A stretch of 8,377 nt of DNA, taken from the NCBI GenBank assembly GCA_027083655.1, contig JALWNS010000007.1, positions 1 to 8,377 of the forward strand. Direction: 5' to 3'. The notes under the pieces were generated by a model. The model was given only the letters and a program-made list of their open reading frames with translations. It was not told the DNA's origin and searched no databases. The position numbers and the translations under genes are program-made. Of the stretch, positions 1-7,711 are shown piece by piece (the stretch's first letter is position 1; each line of letters begins with the position of its first letter). The stretch comes from Bacteroidales bacterium. Its GTDB lineage: Bacteria > Bacteroidota > Bacteroidia > Bacteroidales > S143-33.

Positions 1-127
1 TTAAACTTATATCCTCGTGGCATAGTAGGTATTTCTTTTTTGTATGAGTTAAAGATAGAATAATTTTTAGCATGTCAGAAAAAAGCAAAATTTTGATACG
101 TAAATTCAAAGTAGTATCATTTTAAAC

Positions 128-349
128 CACAGATTGACAAGGATTAACACATGTAAAAGCACGGAAGATTAATTAACTCTGGGTAATTAATTTTTAAACA
201 CAGATTGACAAGGATTAACACATGTAAAAAGCACGGAAGATTAATTAACTCTGGGTAATTAATTTTTTAGACACAGATTGACACGGATTAACACAGATAA
301 AAGCACGGAAGATTGATTAATTCTATGGAATTCTGAGTAATCTGTTGTG
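128..349. repeat. three-copy tandem repeat, unit about 71-73 bp
   Basis: Units begin at 128, 199 and 272, each with CACAGATTGACA(A/C)GGATTA. Units 1 (71 bp) and 2 (73 bp) are nearly identical, differing by an extra A in an A-run and small changes at the end, which suggests a recent duplication. Unit 3 is more diverged. It ends in TAATCTGTTGTG (338-349), which is roughly the inverse complement of the opening CACAGATT motif, so the whole array is bounded by imperfect inverted ends. The ACGGATTAACACAGAT type of sequence is familiar as an intergenic repeat in environmental bacteria including Bacteroidota; that is recollection, not a search. No ORF of note overlaps it. The flanks, 1-127 and 350-488, are AT-rich spacer in which I see no gene and no convincing promoter. 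Confidence 0.9.
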
Positions 350-488
350 AAACAAAACGTTAGACCTAGGATGCGAAAACGTAAAGCCAAAACGAAAATA
401 CAACCCGCAATGTGCAATATGTGAGGAAAATTATCTCAATTCAACAAAAAAATATTACATTCGGATAAATTCAATTAATCACAATGAG

Positions 489-1622
489 ATGAAAAAAGTA
501 TCTGTTCTAGGCGTAGGCTTGGTTGGTAGCGCCATAGCCATTGATCTGGCCCGGGGATTTGATGTCACGGCTTATGATGTTGACCAGTTGAGGCTTGGCC
601 GTCTCTCCCGTGAACATGGTATAAAGACAGTGCAGGCTGACCTGGGCAAAGCAGAAGCGATACACAGCGCAGTGAAAGATGCAGATATCGTGGTTAATGC
701 ACTGCCTGGTTTTATGGGGTTTGCCACACTAAAGGAGGTAATCATTTCGGGTAAAGATGTGGTAGATATTTCGTTTTTCCCGGAAGATGCCTTTGATCTG
801 GACGAACTGGCCAGGGAAAAAGGAGTGACTGCCATTGTAGACTGTGGCGTGGCTCCGGGCATGGGGAATATTATCTGTGGTTATCATAATGAACGCATGC
901 AAATGACTGAATACCGGTGCTATGTAGGTGGCTTACCCATGCGCCGGCAGTGGCCTTTCCAGTACAAGGCCGTTTTCTCGCCAATAGACGTGATAGAAGA
1001 ATATACACGTCCTGCGCGTTTTGTGCAGAACAGGCAGGTTGTAGTCCGCCCTGCTTTGTCTGATGTGGAATTATTAGACTTTGAACCAGTGGGGACGCTA
1101 GAAGCTTTTAATACTGATGGACTGCGCACTTTGCTCAAGACAATGGACATTCCAAACATGATTGAGAAGACTTTGCGTTATCCGGGGACTGCAGAATACA
1201 TGATGGTTTTGCGGGAGACAGGACTATTTGATAAACAAGAAATTGATGTAAGAGGGCAAAAAATAAGGCCTATAGACGTGGCTGCCAGTCTTTTGTTCCC
1301 CAAATGGCGCCTGGAGCAGGGCGAAAAAGAATTTACCATTATGCGTGTGCTGTGTGAAGGAGTGGAACAAGGTAAGCGTGTGAGATACGAATATGACTTG
1401 TTTGACCAGACCGACGAGGAAACAGGTACAACATCTATGGCACGCACAACGGGTTATACCTGCACGGCGGCAGTGAATTTGCTAGCGCAAGGAATGTACA
1501 CGCACAAGGGTATTTCGCCACCCGAGTATATTGCCACGGGCGAGGAAAATTTTAAATTCATTCTAGATTACCTGGCACAGAGAGGTGTTATATACAAGGT
1601 CAAGAGGCATGGGCTGAAGTAA
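489..1622 (+). CDS. saccharopine dehydrogenase family / lysine 6-dehydrogenase-like oxidoreductase
   Basis: A 377-residue cytosolic NAD(P)-dependent oxidoreductase. The N-terminus is a Rossmann fold with GVGLVG at residues 8-13 (GxGxxG). An Asp at residue 30 follows the second strand, which by general rule favours NAD over NADP. DADIVVNALPG (64-74) and CGVAPGMGN (119-127) are typical of the saccharopine dehydrogenase/lysine 6-dehydrogenase superfamily. The remainder (YVGGLP at 145-150, LEAFNTDG at 204-211, RYPGTAEY at 230-237, ARTTGYT at 318-324) follows the lysine 6-dehydrogenase layout, and the length (about 380) matches that group rather than longer two-domain saccharopine enzymes. Such enzymes oxidise the epsilon-amino group of lysine or handle saccharopine-like imino acids; the substrate here is inferred only. 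An ATG at 484 hits a stop at once, so 489 is the first usable start; no Shine-Dalgarno is evident. The ClC gene begins 66 bp downstream on the same strand, but no functional link is apparent. Carboxynorspermidine synthase-like activity is a less likely alternative. Confidence 0.9.
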   Translation: MKKVSVLGVGLVGSAIAIDLARGFDVTAYDVDQLRLGRLSREHGIKTVQADLGKAEAIHSAVKDADIVVNALPGFMGFATLKEVIISGKDVVDISFFPEDAFDLDELAREKGVTAIVDCGVAPGMGNIICGYHNERMQMTEYRCYVGGLPMRRQWPFQYKAVFSPIDVIEEYTRPARFVQNRQVVVRPALSDVELLDFEPVGTLEAFNTDGLRTLLKTMDIPNMIEKTLRYPGTAEYMMVLRETGLFDKQEIDVRGQKIRPIDVAASLLFPKWRLEQGEKEFTIMRVLCEGVEQGKRVRYEYDLFDQTDEETGTTSMARTTGYTCTAAVNLLAQGMYTHKGISPPEYIATGEENFKFILDYLAQRGVIYKVKRHGLK

Positions 1623-1688
1623 TTTGTGTGTTGGACTAATTGTTATTGTTGCACTAATGATTTATTTTAGAAATTAAAATTAACACCA

Positions 1689-3458
1689 GTGCGTAAAATT
1701 AGCTACATACGTTGGCTGGCCAAGTGGCGCCAGAAGGGAAAAAATAATTATTATATCCTGCTTGTAGCTAGCATTATAGTTGGCTTCTTAACAGGTATTG
1801 CTGCGGTTATATTAAAGAACTCTGTGCATTTTGTACACGAGATAATACGCACTGACATTGGTGCAGACAGGCATGTGGGATTATATTTTGTTTTTCCCCT
1901 GCTGGGTATGATATTGACTTATTTTTATTTACGTTTTGCTGGTCTTGAGATAAGGCCAGGTATACCAAATCTTCTTTATTCCATATCCAAAAACAATGGC
2001 TATATCAAGCCTCATAATACCTATAGCTCAATCCTCGGAGCTATACTGACTGTCGGCTTTGGAGCCCCTACCGGACTTGAGAGCCCTAATATCACAACAG
2101 GCGGCGCCATTGGGTCGGAAGTAGCTCGTTTTTTTAAACTGCCATACCGCCAGAGAATATTGCTTCTGGGCATCGCAAGCGCAGGGACTATATCTGCGAT
2201 ATTCCGTGCTCCGCTCACAGGTATAGCCTTTGCACTGGAAGTAATAATGGTTGACCTGACTTCGCTGTCAATAATCCCCATTGTATTGGCTTCTATCACT
2301 GCATCCCTGACATCTTTCCTTTTTTGGGGTAATAACCATCTTTATCCACTAACGACGCCTATTAGCTATGAACTAAGCCAGATACCGTATTATTTGTTCG
2401 TCGGTCTGTTTACTGGAGTGTTTGCCCTGTTTTTCTCCAATTCATACAAAAGTATCCGCCGCGGCCTGGCAAAATTGCCCAATATGTTTGTGCGCATGAC
2501 TTTTGCCGGGGTGTTGATTAGTCTTTTGGTTTTTAGCTTTCCGGCCATGTTTGGTGAGGGATATCTAGCCCTTAATGATGCTATTAGAGGTGATTTTGAG
2601 TACCTGACCAAAAACGATCTGTTTATCAACTTCAAAGCAGATGAATTCTTGTTTCTTACAGGCTTTTTGATGATAGCGACTTTTAAAGCATTGGCTACTA
2701 ACCTGACAGTAGCGGCCGGAGGAGTAGGTGGCTTCTTTACGCCTATTCTTTTTGCAGGGGCTAATATAGGATTGTTCCTTTCGCATCTGGCAGCTTACCT
2801 TGGGTATAATATAAATCATCAGAATTCTGCCCTGGTGGCCATGGCAGGACTCATTGCCGGTATGCTCCACGCTCCACTTACTGCTGTGTTTTTTATTGCA
2901 GAACTGACAGGAGGTTTTTCGCTACTTGTGCCGCTGCTTATTACATCAGCAGTGTCATATATTTTTATTAAGTTTTTTCAGGACCAGAATTTCTTTGCCG
3001 AGGACCTGGCCAAAAAGAAAATTTTACTCACACACCACGCAGATCATAACATCCTGACAATACTTAATATACAGGACCTGATTGAGACTAATTTCGCCAC
3101 TGTGCATCCTGATGATACCCTTGGCGACCTGGTGGAGGCAGTGAAAAACAGTGTCCGTGATTTGTTCCCAGTAGTTGATGATGAAGGTAATTTCCTCGGC
3201 GTAGTCTCCCTCCACCGTATCCGCAAGATAATGTTCAAACCAGAGCTATATGATAAAATTAAAGTATCGGACTTGATGATCTTCCCTTCCATTTTTGCAG
3301 ACATCCGTGAACATCTGGAGGATATTGCAGAGAAAATTCAAAACACCCGCGTGTATAACCTGGTTGTTCTGGACAGGGGCAAATATGTGGGCTTTATCTC
3401 AAGGTCTAATTTTTTCCTGCGCTATCGTGAGCTTTTGCGGGAGTTTTCGGCAGATTGA
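1689..3458 (+). CDS. ClC family chloride channel/transporter with C-terminal CBS domain pair
   Basis: A 589-residue integral inner-membrane protein with about ten or more hydrophobic segments between residues 21 and 430, then two cytoplasmic CBS domains (about 468-515 and 525-580) that in other proteins bind adenine nucleotides. The ClC anion-pathway motifs are present in order: RPGIP at 89-93 (family GSGIP), GLESP at 129-133 with the gating Glu at 131 (family GREGP), and GGFFTP at 347-352 (family GxFxP). By eye, three positions differ from the E. coli exchanger: the filter Ser is Pro90, the internal proton Glu (E203) is Val185 in FALEV, and the central Tyr445 aligns with Phe436. The loss of the internal Glu resembles channel-type ClCs, so transport mode is uncertain. 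The GTG at 1689 is chosen because no ATG, GTG or TTG lies between it and the in-frame stop at 1668, and the first internal Met is at residue 74, inside the membrane domain. A weak promoter candidate (TTG at 1640-1642, 20-bp spacer, TATTTTAG at 1663-1670) lies in the gap. Confidence 0.95.
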   Translation: MRKISYIRWLAKWRQKGKNNYYILLVASIIVGFLTGIAAVILKNSVHFVHEIIRTDIGADRHVGLYFVFPLLGMILTYFYLRFAGLEIRPGIPNLLYSISKNNGYIKPHNTYSSILGAILTVGFGAPTGLESPNITTGGAIGSEVARFFKLPYRQRILLLGIASAGTISAIFRAPLTGIAFALEVIMVDLTSLSIIPIVLASITASLTSFLFWGNNHLYPLTTPISYELSQIPYYLFVGLFTGVFALFFSNSYKSIRRGLAKLPNMFVRMTFAGVLISLLVFSFPAMFGEGYLALNDAIRGDFEYLTKNDLFINFKADEFLFLTGFLMIATFKALATNLTVAAGGVGGFFTPILFAGANIGLFLSHLAAYLGYNINHQNSALVAMAGLIAGMLHAPLTAVFFIAELTGGFSLLVPLLITSAVSYIFIKFFQDQNFFAEDLAKKKILLTHHADHNILTILNIQDLIETNFATVHPDDTLGDLVEAVKNSVRDLFPVVDDEGNFLGVVSLHRIRKIMFKPELYDKIKVSDLMIFPSIFADIREHLEDIAEKIQNTRVYNLVVLDRGKYVGFISRSNFFLRYRELLREFSAD

Positions 3459-3462
3459 TTGT

Positions 3463-4503
3463 TTATCTTTTTCCTTTGTTCCTGATCATTGGTATTACTC
3501 CAAACCGTATCAGGTCAAGTGTGTCCTCTGTCATAGACATGCCGACTGCTATTCTCGGCAATGAGAGGGGTGAGCTTAGCGCCTGGCGGGTTATGTTCTT
3601 GGATACAGTTGTGGTGGCTGTCAGTATATTGTTTTGTTTGAGGATGTTTATCTCCCTCTGTCCGAAGCTCTGTGTGTCTCCGAAAGGATATGCAAAGTGT
3701 TTTACCTTTTGTCCAGTGTGGCTCTCTATCAAGTTAATAGAATGGTTTATTTCCCACTGCACTTGCTTTCCGGAGAGCATGCTTAGCCTCTGGTGGCTAA
3801 CCGTGTGGGCTCCTATGCTTACCAGTTCGTCTGTTGCTAGGTCGCGAATCTCGTCCCACGACAGGACATTTTCCAAGGGCGCTGAGAGTTGCTCTGGTGT
3901 AAACAAAGCTTCAAAAAGTCTGGCCTGTTCTTGCACCGGAGTAGTCTGGATTAGATGGTGGATTTGTTGGTATAGCTTTTCTTTCTCTTCCAGTGTGTAG
4001 GCAGTCAGGTCGTAATTTTTACCGTTGAAACTAAATTTTATACGGTCATGTGATAGGATTTTTTCTTCCAGCGCATACCACCATAGAATAGCCTTTTTGT
4101 CTGGAAAATCTGTTGTGATGTAAATGGCAAACGGTACTTTGTGTTTTTTCATCAAGGGGTAAGCATAGGTTAAATTGTCCCTGTAGCCATCATCAAATGT
4201 GAAGATTACGAATGGTTTAGCTAAATTGCCATGTTGGGCCATCTCATAAAGCCCGTCAAGAGAGAGAAAATGATAGCCAAGATGTTTGTAATAAACGATT
4301 ACTTGCTCCAGGTATTCTGGCGTTACCTCAAGATATGCATTGCTCCACAGCCGGGGTTTGTCCGGATTGGGAAGCACGCGGTGAAACATCAAAATCTGTC
4401 CAATACCTCCATAGATAGCACTAAATGGCAGACCACCTGTGAGTTTTAATAACTTGGCACTAAGCCGTATTGCTTTTTTCTTTAATCCTGTGGCTTGTTT
4501 CAT
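3463..4503 (-). CDS. polysaccharide deacetylase family protein (NodB-like)
   Basis: A 346-residue member of carbohydrate esterase family 4 by motif. TFDDGY at 102-107 supplies the catalytic Asp and the metal-binding Asp. GAHTVSH at 231-237 supplies the two metal-ligand histidines (H233, H237). FAYPFGD at 270-276 is the third motif, with Tyr-Pro-Phe-Gly in place of the usual Arg-Pro-Pro. LPRIAVG (315-321) ends the barrel. The family removes N-acetyl (or O-acetyl) groups from polysaccharides in a metal-dependent way. An insert at about 135-215 separates motifs 1 and 2 and is longer than in minimal NodB domains, a layout common in exopolysaccharide-associated members. No clear signal peptide is seen; the N-terminus is Lys-rich and only mildly hydrophobic, so location is uncertain. 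It diverges from a glycosyltransferase across 49 bp, which suggests a role in surface glycan synthesis. Its stop lies 4 bp from the stop of the convergent ClC gene. Confidence 0.93.
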   Translation of the reverse strand: MKQATGLKKKAIRLSAKLLKLTGGLPFSAIYGGIGQILMFHRVLPNPDKPRLWSNAYLEVTPEYLEQVIVYYKHLGYHFLSLDGLYEMAQHGNLAKPFVIFTFDDGYRDNLTYAYPLMKKHKVPFAIYITTDFPDKKAILWWYALEEKILSHDRIKFSFNGKNYDLTAYTLEEKEKLYQQIHHLIQTTPVQEQARLFEALFTPEQLSAPLENVLSWDEIRDLATDELVSIGAHTVSHQRLSMLSGKQVQWEINHSINLIESHTGQKVKHFAYPFGDTQSFGQREINILKQNNILTATTTVSKNITRQALSSPLSLPRIAVGMSMTEDTLDLIRFGVIPMIRNKGKR

Positions 4504-4522
4504 TAAAATTGTTCTATTTTTA
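4495..4522 (+). promoter_or_regulatory. candidate promoter for the plus-strand glycosyltransferase
   Basis: TTG at 4495-4497, a 17-bp spacer and TATTTTTA at 4515-4522 resemble the Bacteroidota TTG / TAnnTTTG promoter, with the last base of the -7 box differing. It overlaps the start codon of the divergent deacetylase gene, so the two promoters would lie nearly back to back within the 49-bp spacer. The match is weak. Confidence 0.27.
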
Positions 4523-4528
4523 ATTATC

Positions 4529-4536
4529 CAAAGTTA
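4529..4536 (-). promoter_or_regulatory. candidate -7 box for the deacetylase gene
   Basis: Read on the minus strand the sequence is TAACTTTG, an exact match to the Bacteroidota -7 consensus TAnnTTTG, 25 bp upstream of the minus-strand start codon at 4503. A matching -33 element is not clear; only an ATTTTC-like stretch lies at a suitable distance. Transcription would start near 4522 and give a leader of about 20 nt. Support is by consensus only. Confidence 0.4.
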
Positions 4537-4552
4537 AGCAAAAACAGTGACC

Positions 4553-5839
4553 ATGAAAATACTGATTGTAAGTCCTACATTTCCACCTGACAATACACCT
4601 GATTTACATCGTGTTAGAATGATGCTTCCTTTTCTGGTTAAACAAGGTCACAGCGTTGTAGTACTTGCAGTTGATCCCAGATATACAGAGGCACCCAAAG
4701 ACCCCTATCTTGAGCAATCTATTCCCTCTGATGTGGAGGTTATCCGTGTAAAAGCTTTAAATCCCGCAGTAACACGCCGTCTGGGCCTAGGAAATCTGGC
4801 AATACGCAGTTTTCCGTTTTTGTGGAAAGAGGGCAACCGGATTATCCGCTCCTTCAGGCCGGATATTATTTTCTTTAGCACCACCATGTTTCTAGTTATG
4901 CCCTTAGGTCGTGTATGGAAAAAACGTTTTAATGTGCCCTTTATTCTTGATTTTCAGGATCCGTGGAGGAATGATTATTATCTGTCCATCCCCCGCGACC
5001 AGAGACCTCCCAAATACTGGTTTATCCATGGTTTAAACAAGTTTTTTGAGCGCTGGACTGTGCCATATGCAGATGGTATCTTAGCTGTTAACCAGACTTA
5101 TATTGACCAGTTAAAGCACAGGTATGTCAAGCGGCTTAAAGCCAGGACATTGATCCTTCCGCTAGGCTCGCCTTCAGCAGATTTTGATTATGTTAGCAAA
5201 AATCCGCCTCCATTGTCCATACAGCTAGACCAGGAAGCAATAAATGCAGTTTATACAGGTGTGGTGCCAGACAATATGCTTTTGAGTATAGAGGCGGTAA
5301 TGAGAGCGGTCAAAGACTACAATTCACAAGCTGCAAAGCCGGTTAAACTCTATTTCATTGGTACCAACTACGGACCAGAGGAAATGCACAGGCCGCGTGT
5401 AATGCCACTGGCGCAGAAGCTTGGAATGGAGGATTTTGTAGTAGAGAAAACCGGCCGTGTGTCTTATTTTGAAGCTATCCGCCTGATGCAACACGCAGAT
5501 TTACTGTTGCTTCCAGGAACGACAGATGCCGGTTATACCCCTTCTAAGTTTTATGTCTATGCACTTGCTGGCAAGCCCGTACTTGCACTGCTTCACAAAA
5601 ATAGCCCCCTTGTGCAAATAATAGAGGACTTGTCAAATATTCCCGTAGTTATGTTTGATGAAGCTACTAAAGAAGAGAGCCTGGCTAGCAGGGTAAAAAG
5701 TGTGTTAAAGATGTTGCTTGGGGATTTTCGGCTAAGGCTGGATCAGCAAAAATTTGGCATATTTACCGATAGCTCTATGACCAGCCAATTTTTGCATTGG
5801 GCCGCGAGCATTGTTGAAAACAAGCAGACAGAAAAGTAA
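4553..5839 (+). CDS. glycosyltransferase, GT4-like (GT-B fold)
   Basis: A 428-residue protein, predicted cytoplasmic or peripheral at the inner membrane, that would transfer a sugar from a nucleotide donor to a growing glycan. The N-terminal Rossmann domain starts MKILIVSPTFPPDN and carries the acceptor-side motif DFQDPWRND (133-141), typical of GT4-type enzymes. The C-terminal donor domain starts near VYTGVVPDN (233-241) and contains EKTGRVSYFEAI (298-309), HADLLLLPGTTDAGYTPSK (314-332) and YVYALAGKPVLA (334-345). At Val335 the Glu usual in the EX7E donor motif is missing; related enzymes with PSK-Y-PY/EY vary here. The ATG at 4553 is preferred over an in-frame GTG at 4547, because the Rossmann strand begins directly at MKILIV. 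No strong ribosome-binding site is visible. It is divergent from the deacetylase and convergent with the second glycosyltransferase. Sugar and linkage cannot be told from sequence. Confidence 0.92.
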   Translation: MKILIVSPTFPPDNTPDLHRVRMMLPFLVKQGHSVVVLAVDPRYTEAPKDPYLEQSIPSDVEVIRVKALNPAVTRRLGLGNLAIRSFPFLWKEGNRIIRSFRPDIIFFSTTMFLVMPLGRVWKKRFNVPFILDFQDPWRNDYYLSIPRDQRPPKYWFIHGLNKFFERWTVPYADGILAVNQTYIDQLKHRYVKRLKARTLILPLGSPSADFDYVSKNPPPLSIQLDQEAINAVYTGVVPDNMLLSIEAVMRAVKDYNSQAAKPVKLYFIGTNYGPEEMHRPRVMPLAQKLGMEDFVVEKTGRVSYFEAIRLMQHADLLLLPGTTDAGYTPSKFYVYALAGKPVLALLHKNSPLVQIIEDLSNIPVVMFDEATKEESLASRVKSVLKMLLGDFRLRLDQQKFGIFTDSSMTSQFLHWAASIVENKQTEK

Positions 5840-5990
5840 ATGATGTAATTGTTTGTTTAACAAATAATTATATACACATCTCCTTTGCGCATTCTGAAAG
5901 CTAGTTCCAGGATAGTAACTTGCTAACTTGTTATGACAAAAGTGTCGTTCGTGTATCTTAAACCAAATTCTTAATTACTGCCCTCTCCCG

Positions 5991-6012
5991 CAACAAAAAG
6001 TTTATTTTGTTG
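5991..6012. terminator. AT-rich inverted repeat, possible bidirectional terminator
   Basis: CAACAAAA (5991-5998) and TTTTGTTG (6005-6012) form a perfect 8-bp stem around a 6-nt loop (AGTTTA). It lies in the spacer where two glycosyltransferase genes converge, about 150 bp after the plus-strand stop and 275 bp after the minus-strand stop. The stem has only two G:C pairs and no long U-tract beyond the arm, so it would be a weak terminator. The distance from both stops also argues for caution. Confidence 0.27.
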
Positions 6013-6085
6013 TAGTAATACCAATCCTTAATTGATTGATAATGTGCCAATAATATGTGCGTAAAGCATTTACAAGTGTGAAGTA

Positions 6086-6146
6086 GACACCTTGCAGGTA
6101 TAATTACTGCCTCTCACTTGCAAGCGTGTCATAGGCTCCTTGCAAG
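6086..6146. repeat. inverted repeat with CTTGCAAG boxes in the convergent spacer
   Basis: GACACCTTGCAGGT (6086-6099) pairs with ACTTGCAAGCGTGTC (6116-6130) to give a stem of 14 pairs with one bulged base and one G-T pair, around a 16-nt loop. The palindrome CTTGCAAG at 6117-6124 recurs at 6139-6146, and a near copy CTTGCAGG is at 6091-6098, so three boxes are spaced 26 and 22 bp apart. No T-tract follows, so it is not a classic terminator. It could be an RNA hairpin or a set of protein-binding sites. The rest of the 5840-6284 spacer shows no ORF or recognised RNA. Confidence 0.5.
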
Positions 6147-6284
6147 TAGTTGTCTATGTATGTTGTATCAGCTTACATTGTGGTGTGCTACAATTGCCTT
6201 GAGAGGGATTTGAGCCCTTAGCAGGTGTGTTATTGTCTTGAATAATGATTAGCTATGTGTCTTTGGTCGTAATATGAGCTTATT

Positions 6285-7490
6285 TTACTCTTGAAACAAT
6301 GCCCATATCCGTCTGAGTTTTTCTTTTTCCCTGTCCCAGGAGAGGCGTTGGGCATAAGTGAAGCGTTGCCTTTTCTGGCTACGTATCTGTCCTATGTTGT
6401 TAATAATGTCCTGCAGAGCTATGTTCATTGCCCCGTGTGTTTGTGGAGCTACGGTACCGAGGATTTCGTTTTCGTTAATAAAGCGTTTCTGCGCTGGAGT
6501 GTCTGTGGCAAGTATAAAAAGTCCTGCCTGTGCGTAAGCAAAAATCTTGTTAGTCAGGCAGATCTGGCGGTTGAAGTCAGCACTGTTCAGCTCCAGGGCA
6601 AGGCCAACGTCGTATTTGCACAGCTCCATGTTTAGCTCCCGTTGCGGCATAGGTGGCTTGATTGCCAGAATGTCCTTGAATTGGACGAGGTAAGAGTTAT
6701 AAAAATCCTGGTAAAGATTGCCGATGAGCGTTAGCTGTACACGGTCTTTATACTGATAAAGCACAGGCAAGATGATCTCCAGTCCGCGCCGGGCTGCTAT
6801 GTTCTGCGAAAACCACACAAACTGTATTTTTCCTTCCTGGCTTGGGGTGAAGCTAAATTCACCGGTAGGAAAGCTGTTGTTGATAACCATCATTCTGTTC
6901 TCTGGATAGCCAGGAATGAGCTTGTGTGTGTGCTCACAAATCATAGGAGAAGCACAGGTAATAAAAGCAGCATGTGGAAGTAGCCGGCACATGAGCAACT
7001 CCCGGCGATGGCGCTCTGACTCGCTGCATTTCTCTCCAGGATGATAGTCCTCCACGTCAAAGATAAACGGAATACCTGTCGTACGTGACAGACGCCAGGC
7101 AGGGTAGAGCGTGGGTAGTGTGTGCGCGATAACCAGGTCGTAATCAGTTTTTTGACTACGCAGGTGTCTCCAGAGTATCAGGGACCGGCGGCTATGTGCC
7201 AGTGTGCTCACAGCGTTGTTTTCCCTTGTAATGGGCCAGAGCAGGCGGGCAGTTTTCTCGGCCAGTGTCCACACGAGCCATTTGTGCAGAGGCCGGCGTG
7301 TGACGGGTAAAAATGTGGTTTTACGCGTTTCAAGACTTGGCAGGAGCCTGCTGTCTATTTCTGCAGACCAGCCGCCCAGATCAATGCCAAGTACGTCCAC
7401 AGTATATCCCAGGTCTAGTGCAAAACGCAGCTCCTTTGCCAGCCGCGGGTTTGTTGTCAGGTTGAAGGCCGAGAGAAAGAGGATTTTCAT
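6285..7490 (-). CDS. glycosyltransferase, GT4-like (GT-B fold)
   Basis: A 401-residue predicted cytoplasmic glycosyltransferase. The N-terminal Rossmann start MKILFLSAFNLTTNPRLAKE includes the N-P-R motif common in this subgroup. DLVIAHTLPTLYPA (118-131) and FDVEDYHPGE (144-153) mark the acceptor domain. HAAFITCASPMICE (173-186) and VINNSFP (202-208) lead to the hinge. The donor domain holds VWFSQNIAARRGLE (225-238), YDVGLALE (293-300) and LTNKIFAYAQAG (312-323), followed by DTPAQ (330-334). In the last motif Ala318 stands where many GT4 enzymes have the second Glu of EX7E. The ATG at 7488-7490 directly precedes the first beta strand, so the start is well placed. It is transcribed toward the other glycosyltransferase and away from idi. 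A role in cell-surface polysaccharide assembly is likely from the neighbours; donor and acceptor are unknown. Confidence 0.92.
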   Translation of the reverse strand: MKILFLSAFNLTTNPRLAKELRFALDLGYTVDVLGIDLGGWSAEIDSRLLPSLETRKTTFLPVTRRPLHKWLVWTLAEKTARLLWPITRENNAVSTLAHSRRSLILWRHLRSQKTDYDLVIAHTLPTLYPAWRLSRTTGIPFIFDVEDYHPGEKCSESERHRRELLMCRLLPHAAFITCASPMICEHTHKLIPGYPENRMMVINNSFPTGEFSFTPSQEGKIQFVWFSQNIAARRGLEIILPVLYQYKDRVQLTLIGNLYQDFYNSYLVQFKDILAIKPPMPQRELNMELCKYDVGLALELNSADFNRQICLTNKIFAYAQAGLFILATDTPAQKRFINENEILGTVAPQTHGAMNIALQDIINNIGQIRSQKRQRFTYAQRLSWDREKEKLRRIWALFQE

Positions 7491-7580
7491 ATATGCGTGT
7501 GATGAAGCTTTTGATTACTCAATAATAATGATTTTCTCCGGCAGTTAAAAATGCTTGTGGCGGTCTTTTATAATTAAACC

Positions 7581-7602
7581 GAAATGGCCTAAAATCCATT
7601 TC
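7581..7602. repeat. 7-bp perfect inverted repeat upstream of the minus-strand glycosyltransferase
   Basis: GAAATGG (7581-7587) and CCATTTC (7596-7602) flank an 8-bp centre. The element lies 91 bp upstream of the glycosyltransferase start at 7490, where an operator or a leader hairpin could sit. A near match to the -7 box (TATTATTG on the minus strand) is at 7520-7527, but no good -33 partner was found. Chance occurrence cannot be excluded. Confidence 0.3.
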
Positions 7603-7711
7603 CTCCGCTGCGTGGTAAAAGCACCTTGTATTTTTCTAGTGCGTTTAGACTTAAGCTCATGTATATGAGGCAAGTTGAGAGATTGTTCTCATGAAATTGT
7701 CTTGATGTGTG

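Noticed and set aside
128..349. CRISPR array
   Set aside because: The repeats are contiguous 71-73-bp units without unique spacers, and no cas gene is nearby.
3455..4000. 181-codon open frame on the plus strand
   Set aside because: It is antisense to the polysaccharide deacetylase gene, which has clear catalytic motifs. The peptide is Ser/Cys/Trp-rich with no domain.
4547..4552. GTG start at 4547 for the glycosyltransferase
   Set aside because: It adds only Met-Thr before an ATG that directly begins the first Rossmann strand, so the ATG at 4553 is the more natural start.
6291..6635. 114-codon open frame on the plus strand
   Set aside because: It is antisense to the C-terminal half of the minus-strand glycosyltransferase, which has recognisable donor-domain motifs.
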